Positions 26,640-34,767 of a DNA stretch of 64,000 bases are shown here, piece by piece. Origin of the DNA: Cupriavidus metallidurans CH34 (GTDB taxonomy: Bacteria; Pseudomonadota; Gammaproteobacteria; Burkholderiales; Burkholderiaceae); the NCBI RefSeq assembly GCF_000196015.1, contig NC_007973.1:1860001-1924000 (forward strand). Direction: 5' to 3'. The number at the start of each line of letters is the position of its first letter. Positions within the stretch are counted from its first letter, which is position 1. Under the pieces are notes generated by a model. It had not been told where the DNA came from and made no database searches. It saw only the letters and a list, made by a program, of their open reading frames with translations. The translations under genes were made by a program, and so were the position numbers.

Positions 26640-27971
26640 TCAGATCAGGCGGGTGAACCACGGGCGATCGAGGCTGACCTTGGCCCAATGGCCAAGCGCG
26701 CACCGATCGGTACTGCCACTGCCGCGATTGCGCAGGTCGGGGAGCGGCTTGTTGAGCTTCGCGATCAGGTAAATCTCGTTCTTCTCGATGGGCGGGAAGG
26801 GAACGAAGTAGCGCGCCTGATCGCCTTCCGGCGCGCGCGGCATGATCTCTGCGACAGTGCCCGGCTGCGGCGTAGGAACACCATCGACCAGCACGGTCAG
26901 CTTCGCGCCCGGCAGCAGATCCTTGCTGAGGCTGCGCGGGAACACGGCCACGACGTTGGGCTGGCTGCAGTTGGTGGTGCGCATCAGCGTGGCGCCGGCG
27001 GCAACCCGCGTGCCCGGCGGCGTCAGCACATCCTCGACGATGCCACTCGCGTACGCCTTGATATCGAGGTTGGAGACCCGTTCGAGACGTTCCTGTTCCG
27101 CCGTCACGAGCTTGTCGACCTCGGCACCGTACTGTTCCAGTTGCGTGATCTCGGCCTGCGTCTGCGTGATCTCGGCCTTCAGCTCATCCTGCTTCTGCGA
27201 CAGCGCGCCCAGCGCGCCGTCCGCGCTCGAACTGAATACCTTGCTACGCGCTGCTTCGCTGCTGTTGCGCGCGCTGTCGAGCTCCGCCTGGATGGCATCG
27301 CGCGAACCGGCCAGCACGGTAAGCTGGTTCCGTGACGCATCGGTATAGGCCTGGCTGACCGCGCCCGCCCATTGCATGGCCTGATTGCGATTGACCACGT
27401 CCTCCTGCGCGTCGATCTGCTGCTTCGCTACCGCCAGCCGGGCCTCGATGCCACGCACGCGCGAGGCGTGCTCGCGATCCGCCGAGGCCTGGTAACGCTT
27501 GATATCACCACCCGTCGACGCCATGCGCGTCTGGTCCGCCTCGAGCTTCACCTTCGCGGCCTCCAGGCGTTTCTGGTTATCGAGTTGTTTCCCGGTCAGT
27601 TCCACCAGCAGCGCGCGGTCCATATTCGGGTTCTGCAACGCCATCAGTGGATCGCCCGCTTTGAAGCTGCCGCCTACCGTCACCACCTGCTTGGTGACAA
27701 CGCCTTCCACCGGCGTGGTTACGAGGGTGACAGGACTATTCACGATCGCGCGCTCGGACGACCGCGTGAAGATGTACGGGAACATCACCGACAGGACCAC
27801 CCAGATGATGAACACCACCATCCCATAGCTGGCCAACCGAGGCACCACCCGCCACAAGGGCAGGCCTGGCACGCCCGCGCGCCGTTGCATTAACGAGTCG
27901 TGGTGCGGTGGGTGTTGAGACGGTTTGACCCGTGCGGGTACCGAGTCCTTCTGGTCAACTTTCTTATCCAT
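26640..27971 (-). CDS. HlyD/membrane-fusion-like protein of the polysaccharide operon
   Basis: 443-residue inner-membrane-anchored periplasmic adaptor. One helix near residues 50-70 (LASYGMVVFIIWVVLSVMF) is followed by a lipoyl-like half (VEGVVTKQVVTVGGSFKAGDPL), a long coiled coil (KQLDNQKRLEAAKVKLEAD to QEELERVSN-like), and the second half (SGIVEDVLTPPGTRVAAG). GGAGG precedes ATG 27971. It is the first gene of the operon. Adaptor plus GT2 recalls BgsB/BgsA, which make mixed-linkage beta-glucan in Sinorhizobium, and Alg44/Alg8 of alginate. The adaptor probably couples polymer export to the NodT channel. Confidence 0.9.
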   Translation of the reverse strand: MDKKVDQKDSVPARVKPSQHPPHHDSLMQRRAGVPGLPLWRVVPRLASYGMVVFIIWVVLSVMFPYIFTRSSERAIVNSPVTLVTTPVEGVVTKQVVTVGGSFKAGDPLMALQNPNMDRALLVELTGKQLDNQKRLEAAKVKLEADQTRMASTGGDIKRYQASADREHASRVRGIEARLAVAKQQIDAQEDVVNRNQAMQWAGAVSQAYTDASRNQLTVLAGSRDAIQAELDSARNSSEAARSKVFSSSADGALGALSQKQDELKAEITQTQAEITQLEQYGAEVDKLVTAEQERLERVSNLDIKAYASGIVEDVLTPPGTRVAAGATLMRTTNCSQPNVVAVFPRSLSKDLLPGAKLTVLVDGVPTPQPGTVAEIMPRAPEGDQARYFVPFPPIEKNEIYLIAKLNKPLPDLRNRGSGSTDRCALGHWAKVSLDRPWFTRLI

Positions 27972-28431
27972 GCCGCCTCCGGATAAAAGGTGGGCCACCC
28001 GAGATAGCCAAAGCCATCGCGGTCAGCAATAGGCAACAAGCTGCCGCCACGCGAGCGAATCCCCACCCGCGCAGTGCGCAGTGCTTCGTCCCCCAGATTG
28101 TTTGTTATGCGCCGTTGCCCCGGGCCGTCACAACGCCGCCGGAACAGGCTTCTGGATCGATACCGCCGACCCGATGAATTCACGCGCCCGATTGCCGATA
28201 TGATTGTGGGCACGTGTAGATACAGTGAGGCGCAAGCGCCAGAGAAACTCAGGACACAACATCACTTGATTGATGCGATGCAGCGCAGGAGCGTTTCAAA
28301 GTTAGACAAGTTGAGCCCTGCGTGCTGTAAGAATGTGTAAGGCCTGCATTTCAAGTCGCTTACAACGCGGCAAGTTCACCGCTTGGCATTACACTTGCGC
28401 TGCGACACTCGAGAACGATAAGGAGCTTTGA
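27972..28431. other. Gene-free divergent promoter region (460 bp)
   Basis: Holds the promoters of the leftward polysaccharide operon and the rightward universal stress gene. I see no convincing gene; an 88-codon plus-strand frame (28074-28340) has no ribosome site or recognisable domain. Near the right end are TGTAAG repeats (28336-28341, with a reverse copy CTTACA at 28359-28364) upstream of a sigma-54-like promoter. Confidence 0.7.
28383..28399 (+). promoter_or_regulatory. Sigma-54 (RpoN) promoter candidate for the universal stress gene
   Basis: TTGGCATTACACTTGCG has the GG and GC elements 10 bases apart, as in the -24/-12 consensus TGGCAC-N5-TTGCW. The start codon lies 33 bases after its end, with AAGGAG in between, so spacing is right for transcription. 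TGTAAG repeats upstream might be activator sites. Confidence 0.5.
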
Positions 28432-28863
28432 ATGACAGCGATCGTACTGGCGATGGATGGGTCCACCTATAGCCGACATGCGGCAACATGGCTTGCATCG
28501 ACGACATGCCTGGCCCAGCCCCTGATCGTGCATGTGGTGCACGTGTCGCCGATACTCGGACGCACCGGCTTCAGCGCCGTCGATTTTGAAACCGAGAATC
28601 GTGAAGAAGCACGTGTGGTGTTCGAATCGGCCAGAGGTCTGCTGGAAGGACGAGTGAGCGAATTGCACGAGCACTGGCTGCGCGGCAATGCATCGGAGGA
28701 GATCCTTCGGTTCGCCACCGAGAACGCCGTGGACCTGATCATTGTGGGCGCCAAGGGGATCGGTGCGCTCCGGTCCTCGATCATTGGCTCGGTGGTATCG
28801 AAGATCGCAGCGCAGTCCACGGTGCCCGCGTTGATCGTCAATCCGAACGACCAGGAAGGCTAG
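28432..28863 (+). CDS. Universal stress protein (UspA family)
   Basis: 143-residue single-domain USP. The N-terminal IVLAMDGSTYS and the C-terminal nucleotide-binding signature G-2x-G-9x-G-S (GAKGIGALRSSIIGSVV) are both intact, so it belongs to the ATP-binding branch. AAGGAG lies 7 bases before the ATG. It appears to be a single-gene unit, with a sigma-54-like promoter just upstream. Confidence 0.94.
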   Translation: MTAIVLAMDGSTYSRHAATWLASTTCLAQPLIVHVVHVSPILGRTGFSAVDFETENREEARVVFESARGLLEGRVSELHEHWLRGNASEEILRFATENAVDLIIVGAKGIGALRSSIIGSVVSKIAAQSTVPALIVNPNDQEG

Positions 28864-29075
28864 GGCGGTTGCTCCCATCCTGCCATGGTGCCTGCATGGG
28901 CCTGGAGGCGCTATCAGACTGAAGCGAAGCGGTTCTGGCCAGGGTGACGCAGACGGTACGAGTGGCCGGGCCAACGCCGCCCAACCCCGCCCAAGGACGC
29001 CGGAATCATCTTGATAGTGCCTGTTACAGATTGGCGCGCGTCGCCTATCCTGATGAGACTGCAAGGAGACGCATC

Positions 29076-29915
29076 ATGTGCCGCTGGCTGGCTTACTCAG
29101 GCAATCCCATCCAACTGGAAACGGTGCTGTTCCGGGCCCAGCACTCGTTGATCGATCAAAGCCTGCATTCGCGGCTGGGCCACACCACGACCAACGGCGA
29201 CGGCTTCGGCATGGGGTGGTATGCCAAGCATTCCGAGGAACCGTTCCGGTACCGTTGCATCCACCCGGCTTGGAACGACATCAACCTGCGCGAGGCGGCG
29301 CGCGCCATCCGAGCCGCGAAGTTCGTCGCGCACATTCGCGCGGCAACGGACACCCCGGCCCAGGAAACCAACTGTCATCCATTCCGATACGGCAGATGGC
29401 TGTTTGCCCACAACGGGCTGATCCGCCAATACCCGGAGGTCCGGCGCGAACTGATGCTTTCGATCGCGCCCGAACTGTTTCGCTGGATCGAAGGCTCCAC
29501 GGACTCGGAGGTCATGTTCTATCTGGCACTGACTTTCGGGCTGGAGCGGGACCCACGCGAAGCACTGCAAAGGACGGTGGGACTGGTGGAACATGTGGGC
29601 CGCCGCCATGGGGTCGATTTTCCCGTGAACATGACCATTTGCGCGACCGACGGCGATCAGATCGTTGCGGTGCGGTATTCCAGCGAAGGGGACTCGCGCT
29701 CGCTATTCCACAGCAATTCGTTTCGACACCTCCGCGAGTTATATCCGGAGAATCCAGGTATTGCCGCAGTGGGCGATGATGCCGTGCTGATCCTGTCCGA
29801 ACCCCTGGTGGATCTGCCTGGCGCCTGGGCGGAGATCCCGGAAGCCACGTTCATGCAAGCCAGACAGGGGACGGTCGACTACTACCCGTTCATCCCGACG
29901 TATTCGGAGCCTTGA
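29076..29915 (+). CDS. Class-II glutamine amidotransferase (YafJ-like)
   Basis: 279-residue N-terminal-nucleophile amidotransferase. Starting at ATG 29076 puts the catalytic Cys at position 2 (MCRWLAYSG), as the family requires after Met removal; AAGGAG is 6 bases upstream. TNGDGFGMGWY, FVAHIRAAT, NCHPF and FAHNGLI supply the glutamine-binding residues. It is a free-standing glutaminase-like domain without a synthase domain, so the acceptor is unknown. The AraC-type gene overlaps its stop codon. Confidence 0.9.
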   Translation: MCRWLAYSGNPIQLETVLFRAQHSLIDQSLHSRLGHTTTNGDGFGMGWYAKHSEEPFRYRCIHPAWNDINLREAARAIRAAKFVAHIRAATDTPAQETNCHPFRYGRWLFAHNGLIRQYPEVRRELMLSIAPELFRWIEGSTDSEVMFYLALTFGLERDPREALQRTVGLVEHVGRRHGVDFPVNMTICATDGDQIVAVRYSSEGDSRSLFHSNSFRHLRELYPENPGIAAVGDDAVLILSEPLVDLPGAWAEIPEATFMQARQGTVDYYPFIPTYSEP

Positions 29916-30772
29916 TGGATCGGCATGGCATGAAGCATGGATTCTCAGGCGTGGATCGAACAGGAAATGCGGCCGCCGCACCGTACTGTCCGAGTGCACG
30001 GATCACAATGTTCGAGCGCAGTATCGCGATCACGACGCAGGATCTTGTGTCCGGGCCTGTGAGGCGCCCGGCAATCAGCGTGCTGCTCTCCCTGGATGAC
30101 ACGCCATTCTCCATTTCAATCAACGACGTGCCAGTGCCCAAAGCGCGGGCGTTCGTCGTGCGAGAGCTTGCGCCGCGCGCCATCCAGGCCTTGAACTGCC
30201 AGCTTCTGAGCCTCAGTCTCGATCCGGGGCATCCGCTTTTTCTGTCGACACGCAAGGCATTGGGAGACAAGGAGTTCCTTGCGCTTCCAGACGGACCGCT
30301 GCGGGCCTGCCGCGATCCACTGCGCGGAGAACTACTTGGCGCCGTGCCTCGCCAGCCGGATGACCGGCTCATCGAAGCACTGTTGTCTTCGGCGCCGGAT
30401 TTCTCCCTCCATTTGCGGGCGAAATCGGCTTCGCGCCGAGAGCACCTGCTCGCGCAATTCGAATCGCAATGGACTGAACCGCATCTCGCGAGCAAGCTGG
30501 CGGCAGCGATGGACCTTTCGGTCAGCCGGCTGTCCCATCTTTTCGTGGAAGAGGTCGGCGTGCCGCTTCGGACCTATACCCTCTGGCGGAAGTACCGACA
30601 CGCATGCGCCAGGCTGCAGTCTCCTGGCAACCTGAGCACGCTGGCGCAGGATTGCGGCTTCTCGGACGCCGCGCACATGACACGAACCTTCGTCAGCTAC
30701 CTGGGCTTCTCACCAACCATGGTAAAAAGCCTGAGCCATATCCATCGACCAGTCGAAGCACACCGTGCCTGA
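29915..30772 (+). CDS. AraC-family transcriptional regulator
   Basis: 285 residues if started at ATG 29915, which shares one base with the amidotransferase stop and has CGGAG about 7 bases upstream; ATGs at 29930 and 30008 are alternatives. The C-terminal third has the double HTH: LASKLAAAMDLSVSRLSHLFVEEVGVPL and LSTLAQDCGFSDAAHMTRTFVSYLGFSP. The N-terminal part has no domain I can name. Coupling to the amidotransferase suggests a shared role. Confidence 0.88.
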   Translation: MDRHGMKHGFSGVDRTGNAAAAPYCPSARITMFERSIAITTQDLVSGPVRRPAISVLLSLDDTPFSISINDVPVPKARAFVVRELAPRAIQALNCQLLSLSLDPGHPLFLSTRKALGDKEFLALPDGPLRACRDPLRGELLGAVPRQPDDRLIEALLSSAPDFSLHLRAKSASRREHLLAQFESQWTEPHLASKLAAAMDLSVSRLSHLFVEEVGVPLRTYTLWRKYRHACARLQSPGNLSTLAQDCGFSDAAHMTRTFVSYLGFSPTMVKSLSHIHRPVEAHRA

Positions 30773-30804
30773 GGTGGGGCAGCAGGGCGGGTAACCACCG
30801 GGAA

Positions 30805-32658
30805 TCACTCGCGATGCAGCGCCCAGGTGAACGTATAGCCCTCCAGATGGACCTTCACGGCTTGTTCGATCTCGGCATCCGGCGCCACTAGTCGCACATC
30901 GACATGCAGACCGCGCTTTCCGCCCGCGCTCACTTCGACCGCTCTCAGCGCGGTGGACGCGATCGTCTCCAGTGCCGGTCGCAGCAGTAGCTCTGCGGCC
31001 TTGACCCGCAAGGCAGGCTTGAACAGCTTGCCAACGGCCGTAGTGGGCAACTGGTCCAGCACGTGGATCGCCTTCGGCCAGGCCGGCCGCTCCGCAATTC
31101 GCTCTTTGACAAAGGCATCGAGTTCTTCAAGATTGATGCCGACGCCAGGCTTTGCCACGACAAAGACGACCGGCAATTCGCCAGCGTACTTGTCCGGCAG
31201 CGAAACGGCCGCTGCCAGGACGACGGAAGGGTGCATCATCATCGCCTGTTCGATCATCCCCGGATCGATGTTGTGGCCGCTGCGGATGATGAGGTCCTTT
31301 GCGCGTCCAGCGATGAAAAGCTTGCCCGCATCGTCGAAGTAGGCGAGGTCTCCTGTGTTCAGCCCACCTTCGATAAAGACCCCGGCATTCTGGCTCGGAT
31401 CACGATAGCCGTGCGAAACATGCGGCCCCTCGACAAACAGGACACCGACTTCATGCGGATCGCAATCGTCCCCCAGACCTTGCTCGGCGTCTTGGCGTCG
31501 CACACGCAGTCTCGTGAACGGGAGCCGATATCCCACGGAACCCACTGTCGGGCGCTGGCCTGCCGCATCCGCCGCCGTCGCACCGCCGGTTTCCGTCATG
31601 CCAAGCAGCTCGTGAAGCTCAACACCAGTTACCTCGGCAAAGCGCTTTGTCACGCTGAATGGACACGGTGCCGCCCCGGTCAGGCCGTATCGAATCGATG
31701 AAATATCGGCATCGACCGGGACGTTGAGGAGGGCGCCGAGAGCCGTCGGCACAGCGCCAAAAATCGTGATGCCGAACCGTTCGACGATCTTCCAGATCCC
31801 CGTCACCATGGCGGGATTCCGGAGTCCTTGGGCCGAGAGCATGATGATATGGCCGCCCGACAGCAGGACCGACAAGGTACTCACGATCGTCCCGCCAACG
31901 TGGAACAACGGCATGCCGTTGGTCACCCGGTCATCCTTGCGCATGCCAAGCAGGCTTGCAGCCCCCAGCGCCGCGGCAAGCTGATTCCTGCTGCTATGCG
32001 CGACAAGTTTGGGCAGCCCGGTCGTCCCTCCGGTGTGGAAATACGCCACAACTGCGTCGCTGTCGCCCGACGGCTCCCACGTTGCGCAGCCATGCGCGGT
32101 GCTGTCCGCCAGGACTGCATTGAAATCGATGGCAAAGTCCGGCGCAGAGCCTGGCCCGACCGCTACAAGGCGAACATCCGGAAGATTCGCCCGGATCGCC
32201 GCGACGCGCTCCGCGATGCCAGGGATCTCGCCCTTCGGAAACACGAGAACATCGGCAGCCGAATTACGGACAAGATTGACGATCTCATCGGGCTGAAGGA
32301 AGGGGTTGAGCGGCACCGCGAAACCACAAGCTTCGGCGCCCCAGAGCACATAGTGCGTTTCGACGAAGGACGGCAGGATATAGGCCACGCCACAGCCCGG
32401 GCCAGCCAGTTCCGAAAAGAACCGCGCTGCCGCCGTAATGTTGTCCAAAAGCTCCCGATAGCTCACCGTCCGGGCCGGCCCATCCGCCGCATCAATGTAG
32501 GTCAGCGCCGGCGCATCGCCATGCCGCTGGGCGCTAGCGCGAATCGCGCCGTAGACCGTGCCACCAATCGCGGCGTTCCATGCCTGAACCGCGACGCCGG
32601 AGCGCTCGATCGCTTCAATTTCCGTGAGGCTCGACACGAGAGGTATGCTGAATTCCAT
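30805..32658 (-). CDS. Acyl-CoA synthetase (AMP-forming)
   Basis: 617-residue adenylate-forming ligase. YFHTGGTTGLPKLV is the phosphate loop, MPLFHVGG and GMTETGG the substrate and adenine regions, NTGDLAYFD the ribose-binding Asp region, and PTTAVGKLFKPALR the catalytic lysine loop. Two ATGs compete: 32670 has no ribosome site, whereas the GGAG inside that first ATG context stands 7 bases before ATG 32658, which I prefer. It is convergent with the AraC gene and preceded by TGTTG-N9-CAACA. Substrate unknown; it is not close in sequence to the ligase at the left edge. Confidence 0.92.
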   Translation of the reverse strand: MEFSIPLVSSLTEIEAIERSGVAVQAWNAAIGGTVYGAIRASAQRHGDAPALTYIDAADGPARTVSYRELLDNITAAARFFSELAGPGCGVAYILPSFVETHYVLWGAEACGFAVPLNPFLQPDEIVNLVRNSAADVLVFPKGEIPGIAERVAAIRANLPDVRLVAVGPGSAPDFAIDFNAVLADSTAHGCATWEPSGDSDAVVAYFHTGGTTGLPKLVAHSSRNQLAAALGAASLLGMRKDDRVTNGMPLFHVGGTIVSTLSVLLSGGHIIMLSAQGLRNPAMVTGIWKIVERFGITIFGAVPTALGALLNVPVDADISSIRYGLTGAAPCPFSVTKRFAEVTGVELHELLGMTETGGATAADAAGQRPTVGSVGYRLPFTRLRVRRQDAEQGLGDDCDPHEVGVLFVEGPHVSHGYRDPSQNAGVFIEGGLNTGDLAYFDDAGKLFIAGRAKDLIIRSGHNIDPGMIEQAMMMHPSVVLAAAVSLPDKYAGELPVVFVVAKPGVGINLEELDAFVKERIAERPAWPKAIHVLDQLPTTAVGKLFKPALRVKAAELLLRPALETIASTALRAVEVSAGGKRGLHVDVRLVAPDAEIEQAVKVHLEGYTFTWALHRE

Positions 32659-32688
32659 TGGCGTCTCCATGCTGTAAGTCGCTATCGT

Positions 32689-32707
32689 TGTTGTACTTTA
32701 TGCAACA
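32689..32707. promoter_or_regulatory. Inverted repeat upstream of the acyl-CoA synthetase
   Basis: TGTTG-TACTTTATG-CAACA, 31 bases before the preferred start codon. Short arms; a possible repressor site, nothing more can be said. Confidence 0.3.
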
Positions 32708-32931
32708 CGATGCTGACAGACGAGGGCGGCGGCGTCTTGAAGATTTCAGCTATGGATGGCCGGTCGTGAGCATGGTTTTAGGTGCTTATATTATTTAACA
32801 TAAGATAGATTATTGGTATTGAATCAAGTTTTAAGCAGCCATGGAAATCAAGGGTCAAGCCCCCGTCTACGGGGGTTCAAGACGTAAAAGCCAGCCCATA
32901 ACTTGCTGCCTTCTTTGTTGCCGGAGACGAC

Positions 32932-33183
32932 ATGAAGAATCCGTCCAGGCGCTGGGTCAGTGCGATCGAATTTGAGAAGCACGCCTCGGGGCTGCAACGA
33001 AAACACCTAGTCCGTCTATTGCGCAGATGCGACAGAACAATCCGAGATTGGCAGTCCGGTCGCAGGCCCATCCCGGCCTGGACAATCGACGCACTCAAGC
33101 TCCATCGATACGAACGCCAGCAGGCTTTTCGGCAGATGGTTGCCGCTGCTTCGTGCCACCAGCTCCAGCGGCCACTGCCGTGA
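32932..33183 (+). CDS. Small hypothetical HTH-like protein
   Basis: 83-residue basic protein. HLVRLLRRCDRTIRDWQSGRRPIPAWTIDALKLHRYE has the pattern of small phage or plasmid DNA-binding proteins in which a helix-turn-helix is followed by a Trp and a G-R-R-P-I-P turn. It follows an AT-rich patch and its last 89 bases overlap the convergent DUF2726 gene. The role is not known; the composition and place suggest an acquired gene. Confidence 0.6.
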   Translation: MKNPSRRWVSAIEFEKHASGLQRKHLVRLLRRCDRTIRDWQSGRRPIPAWTIDALKLHRYERQQAFRQMVAAASCHQLQRPLP

Positions 33184-33640
33184 TCGCCTCCTGAAAATCC
33201 CGCGCCAGCGTTGCTTCGTCGACCTTTACCGACGAGTAACGCTTAATCGGAATTCCTGCTGCCAGAAGAATTTCATTTTTTACCGCGTCGGCTTTCTGTG
33301 CTGCTGCGGAGTTGTGGCTCTTGTCGTCCAACTCGATCACGTAAAGAACTCGACAATTTGACGAGCAGACAACGAAATCCACGTATTTTTGGCTAAAGCG
33401 CCCCCTCGCGGCCAAGCCTCCGCGCTTCACATCTACGATGGCTGACATGGAGACTTGCGCGAACAAATGCGATTGCGGCAAAGACTTCTTTAGCTTGTGG
33501 AAAAAGCCGACTTCGCGCTCCGTCATCAACTGACGCCGCGCATAGGCGAAGTTGGTGCCTCTCTGCCGACGGCCGCGCGACGCCGCAGCTACAGCAAGCA
33601 CGAGCACGAGAGCTAGGATCAGGAAAAAGAATGGCTTCAA
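33095..33640 (-). CDS. DUF2726 protein with N-terminal membrane anchor
   Basis: 181 residues. A hydrophobic helix (residues 4-21) precedes the DUF2726 domain: LMTEREVGFFHKLKKSLPQ, FAQVSMSAI, KYVDFVVCSSN, YVIELDDKSH, VKNEILLAAGIPIKRY. The D...E-x-D arrangement resembles the restriction-endonuclease-like fold, but catalytic activity is not established for the family. Its end overlaps the small HTH-like gene. Confidence 0.82.
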   Translation of the reverse strand: MKPFFFLILALVLVLAVAAASRGRRQRGTNFAYARRQLMTEREVGFFHKLKKSLPQSHLFAQVSMSAIVDVKRGGLAARGRFSQKYVDFVVCSSNCRVLYVIELDDKSHNSAAAQKADAVKNEILLAAGIPIKRYSSVKVDEATLARDFQEAITAVAAGAGGTKQRQPSAEKPAGVRIDGA

Positions 33641-33785
33641 GCGGCCTCCGGTCGATGCGATAACGTAACGACAAGGGTAACGGAAAAGTCGCTTATAGAG
33701 AGGGCTGGTTTGCTCGGGGACCTGCGCCTGACGGCAAGAAACTACGCCTGCACAAGATCAGCACCATAGAGGCCGCCAGCGCCTT

Positions 33786-33962
33786 CATGGCTACATCGAG
33801 GTGGCCGAGTACCCCGAAGGCCATGTCGAATTGTGGGCGGACGCTGCTCCCCTGCCCTACACGACTTATGACCGTTTCCCGGAGGTCGACCAGCGCGCGA
33901 TCGTGGACAACAAGCGCCAGGGGCTCGCCCTGGCGAGCACGGCCGAAGGCCAGGAGCGAACC
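33786..33962 (+). pseudogene. Remnant of an ISNCY-type transposase (C-terminal fragment)
   Basis: In the frame starting at 33786 the translation HGYIEVAEYPEGHVELWADA, then LPYTTYDRFPEVDQRAIVDNKR and LALA, corresponds to the C-terminal part of ISNCY-family transposases as I know them. No start codon, catalytic core or terminal inverted repeats are visible. The surrounding 33641-34005 stretch has no other gene. It marks an old insertion. Confidence 0.65.
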
Positions 33963-34005
33963 GCACACTCCCCTCTAACCGGGCACTCGAACGTCGTGAG
34001 TCCGC

Positions 34006-34539
34006 CTAGTAACGGACCTTCCCAGTCTCGTCATAGGTGATCAGATTGAAACCTTCGCCGTGCGCCGGGGGCACGAAATAGCTGGTTATCTGATCGAACT
34101 GCTCTTCTGATGTCTGGAAAGGATGCTCGCCTGACAGGTTCCTGGCCTTTAAGCGGCTTTTGCAGATCTCGTCGCTCACCTCCAGATAATGGAGTCGATG
34201 CTCGCAGCCGGCCGCTCGGTATAGTGAGGCGCCCCACGTCCGAGCACCGACGGTATTGAATGGGAAGTCCAGAACTACGGATGTACCCGCCGTGAGCAGC
34301 GACACGATGTGGTCGGTAAGAAGTGTTCTTATGCGCGCTGTGCGGTTCATGTAATCGGATAGCGTATGGATTTCGTCCGGGTAGAGACATGCTATCCATT
34401 TGTCCTCGCTCAGCAGAACTCTCCGAGGGGCGGCGGCCAAGCGTGCCGTCAGTGAGGATTTACCCGAAGCGATCTTCCCGCAAACCATATGCAAGGCAGC
34501 CGTATCGCTACAGGCGACTATGTTCGTTTCTTGATCCAT
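34006..34539 (-). CDS. P-loop kinase-like protein (AAA_33/zeta-toxin-like)
   Basis: 177 residues. Walker A is MVCGKIASGKSSLTARLA; a Walker-B-like strand VVLDFPFNT and a lid arginine segment (CKSRLKARN) follow, with SEDKWIACLYPDE after the P-loop. This is the layout of small nucleoside/antibiotic kinases and zeta-like ATPases. The Asp in SEDKW could be the catalytic base. ATG 34539 is used because the codon at 34545 is TTG. No antitoxin-like neighbour is seen, so a toxin role is not supported. Confidence 0.82.
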   Translation of the reverse strand: MDQETNIVACSDTAALHMVCGKIASGKSSLTARLAAAPRRVLLSEDKWIACLYPDEIHTLSDYMNRTARIRTLLTDHIVSLLTAGTSVVLDFPFNTVGARTWGASLYRAAGCEHRLHYLEVSDEICKSRLKARNLSGEHPFQTSEEQFDQITSYFVPPAHGEGFNLITYDETGKVRY

Positions 34540-34569
34540 TTCCAAGCGCTCCGTGTCGCCCCAGAAAGC

Positions 34570-34594
34570 AAAAAACCCGCCTTCTGGGCGGGTT
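34570..34594 (-). terminator. Rho-independent terminator
   Basis: 8-bp stem AACCCGCC/GGCGGGTT with a 5-base loop; on the minus strand the stem runs into six T residues. It would end the candidate small RNA and any read-through from the RND operon. Confidence 0.88.
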
Positions 34595-34678
34595 GTGATT
34601 GCGTATTGTCAACTCAATAGCTATCCCGCCGAGATTCGCGCGGCGTAAATAATCGAGTTGACGGTCAAATGGGTCATG
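34570..34678 (-). ncRNA. Candidate small RNA of about 109 nt (with an 18-codon frame inside)
   Basis: On the minus strand a sigma-70-like promoter (34685-34713) predicts a start near 34678. The transcript would then form GTCAACTC/GAGTTGAC (34655-34662 with 34608-34615) with a nested CGCCG/CGGCG stem, then a strong terminator at 34570-34594. An 18-codon frame starting at 34677 (MTHLTVNSIIYAARISAG) ends at 34621 inside the hairpin. It could be an sRNA or a leaderless micropeptide mRNA. No known family is recognised. Confidence 0.4.
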
Positions 34679-34684
34679 CGCCTT

Positions 34685-34713
34685 AGCTTAAATCAACCGG
34701 CGACGCCAGGCAA
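34685..34713 (-). promoter_or_regulatory. Sigma-70-like promoter of the candidate small RNA
   Basis: On the minus strand TTGCCT and TAAGCT are separated by 17 bases. The match is partial (-35 4/6, -10 4/6) but the spacing is ideal and a terminator lies 110 bases further on. Confidence 0.35.
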
Positions 34714-34767
34714 GCCTTGGCCTCAAAGCATGATCGGCACGGAAGAGTTACCGGCGTTCAGCGACAA

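Noticed and set aside
28074..28340. 88-codon plus-strand frame in the gap before the universal stress gene
   Set aside because: No ribosome site, no domain, and it lies in a divergent promoter region.
34006..34539. Zeta toxin of a toxin-antitoxin pair
   Set aside because: The P-loop kinase fold fits, but there is no antitoxin-like neighbour, and the candidate RNA next to it has its own terminator.
34608..34662. Integron attC site from the GTCAACTC/GAGTTGAC arms
   Set aside because: The core does not fit the GTTRRRY consensus and no integrase or cassette array is present.
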